Shown in pieces: positions 63,780 through 64,000 of a stretch of 64,000 bases of DNA; position 1 is the stretch's first letter, and the number at the start of each line of letters is the position of its first letter. The stretch comes from Hormoscilla sp. GUM202 (lineage in GTDB: Bacteria; Cyanobacteriota; Cyanobacteriia; Cyanobacteriales; Desertifilaceae): NCBI GenBank assembly GCA_005518205.2, contig RFFC02000025.1:1-64000 (forward strand), read 5' to 3'. The position numbers and the translations under genes are program-made. The notes under the pieces are model-generated. The model had not been told where the DNA came from. It searched no databases and saw only the letters and a program-made list of their open reading frames with translations.

Positions 63780-64000
63780 CAGCAATAATTTTCTACATCA
63801 CATTTTAAGGCAACAATAGTAGCATTATCGCGGGATCCTCGTGCCAGAACTCGCTCAATAGTTACCTCCACATGAGATTGCAAAGACTGAGGGGTGGTAA
63901 AAATCTCGGCTAACTCATCTGCTGGGACTAAGTCCCACACGCCGTCCGAACAGAGTAGCAATATATCGCCATGCTGGAGGGAAATTGAGAAATCTGAATC
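63779..64000 (-). CDS. PP2C-type protein phosphatase, C-terminal part (runs off the window)
   Basis: The last about 73 codons: FSISLQHGDILLLCSDGVWD, LVPADELAEIFTTPQSLQSH and GSRDNATIVALKCD. SDGVWD and RDNATIV are the two C-terminal metal-site motifs of PP2C phosphatases (Asp of SDG and Asp-Asn of RDN). It lies 80 bases upstream of the kinase gene on the same strand, a typical kinase-phosphatase pairing. The start is beyond the window. Confidence 0.92.
   Translation of the reverse strand, partial: DSDFSISLQHGDILLLCSDGVWDLVPADELAEIFTTPQSLQSHVEVTIERVLARGSRDNATIVALKCDVENYC

Overview
The window is chromosomal DNA from a cyanobacterium. It carries many GCGATCGC-type (HIP1-like) octamers and cyanobacterial genes: chlorophyll synthase (chlG), menG, a psb35-like photosystem II gene, a CcmM-type Rubisco small-subunit-like domain, a COP23-like gene, and several Uma2 and UPF0175/PIN families. 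Gene style and repeat load suggest a filamentous form, but the species cannot be fixed from the sequence alone.

Layout. 0.7-2.7 kb: glyQ and a 2OG-Fe(II) oxygenase-like gene. 3.0-9.0 kb: a large RHS/YD-repeat gene on the minus strand, broken by a frameshift in a six-base homopolymer and cut at its 5' end next to an orphan SSUL domain. 9.0-10.8 kb: a partial tandem duplication with two SRP RNA (ffs) copies, a phasin-like gene and a Cys-motif protein. 11-15.6 kb: gene relics, an IS66-type transposase and a beta-class DNA methyltransferase. 15.9-24.6 kb: a defence cassette (C5 methyltransferase, DUF1998 protein, very large helicase) that looks like class 2 DISARM without drmC. It lies between two direct copies of the clpB 3' end and its flank; the full clpB follows. 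26.9-28.1 kb: a complete IS1 element and two IS1-derived MITEs. 28.6-37.1 kb: a housekeeping stretch with a DUF445 protein, menG, hisF, a DUF2862 protein, an ArsA/Get3-like ATPase, chlG and a phosphopantetheinyl transferase. 37.7-44.1 kb: an Rpn-type nuclease, a UPF0175/PIN pair with a broken toxin gene, and a nested element (group II intron inside an ISKra4-type IS inside a second UPF0175 relic, with a 9-bp target duplication). 44.2-46.8 kb: psb35-like gene, rsmB pseudogene, two tandem DUF6888/DUF6887-type pairs and a COP23-like gene cut by an IS. 48.9-59.2 kb: accessory DNA with an LRR fragment, Uma2 proteins, a protease-WD40 gene split exactly by an IS630 element, an intact UPF0175/PIN pair, a DUF433 protein and dense palindromic repeats. 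59.7-60.6 kb: an ORF-less group II intron. 60.6-64.0 kb: a decayed gene, a Ser/Thr kinase with TPR repeats, and the end of a PP2C phosphatase.

The dominant theme is invasion by small repeats. At least four MITE families can each be matched by their ends to a full-length IS in the same window. Several families of short palindromes have entered genes, sometimes in frame (menG, phosphopantetheinyl transferase) and sometimes destructively (PIN toxin, ISKra4 transposase). Many genes are frozen at different stages of decay, and most insertions can be reconstructed to the base.
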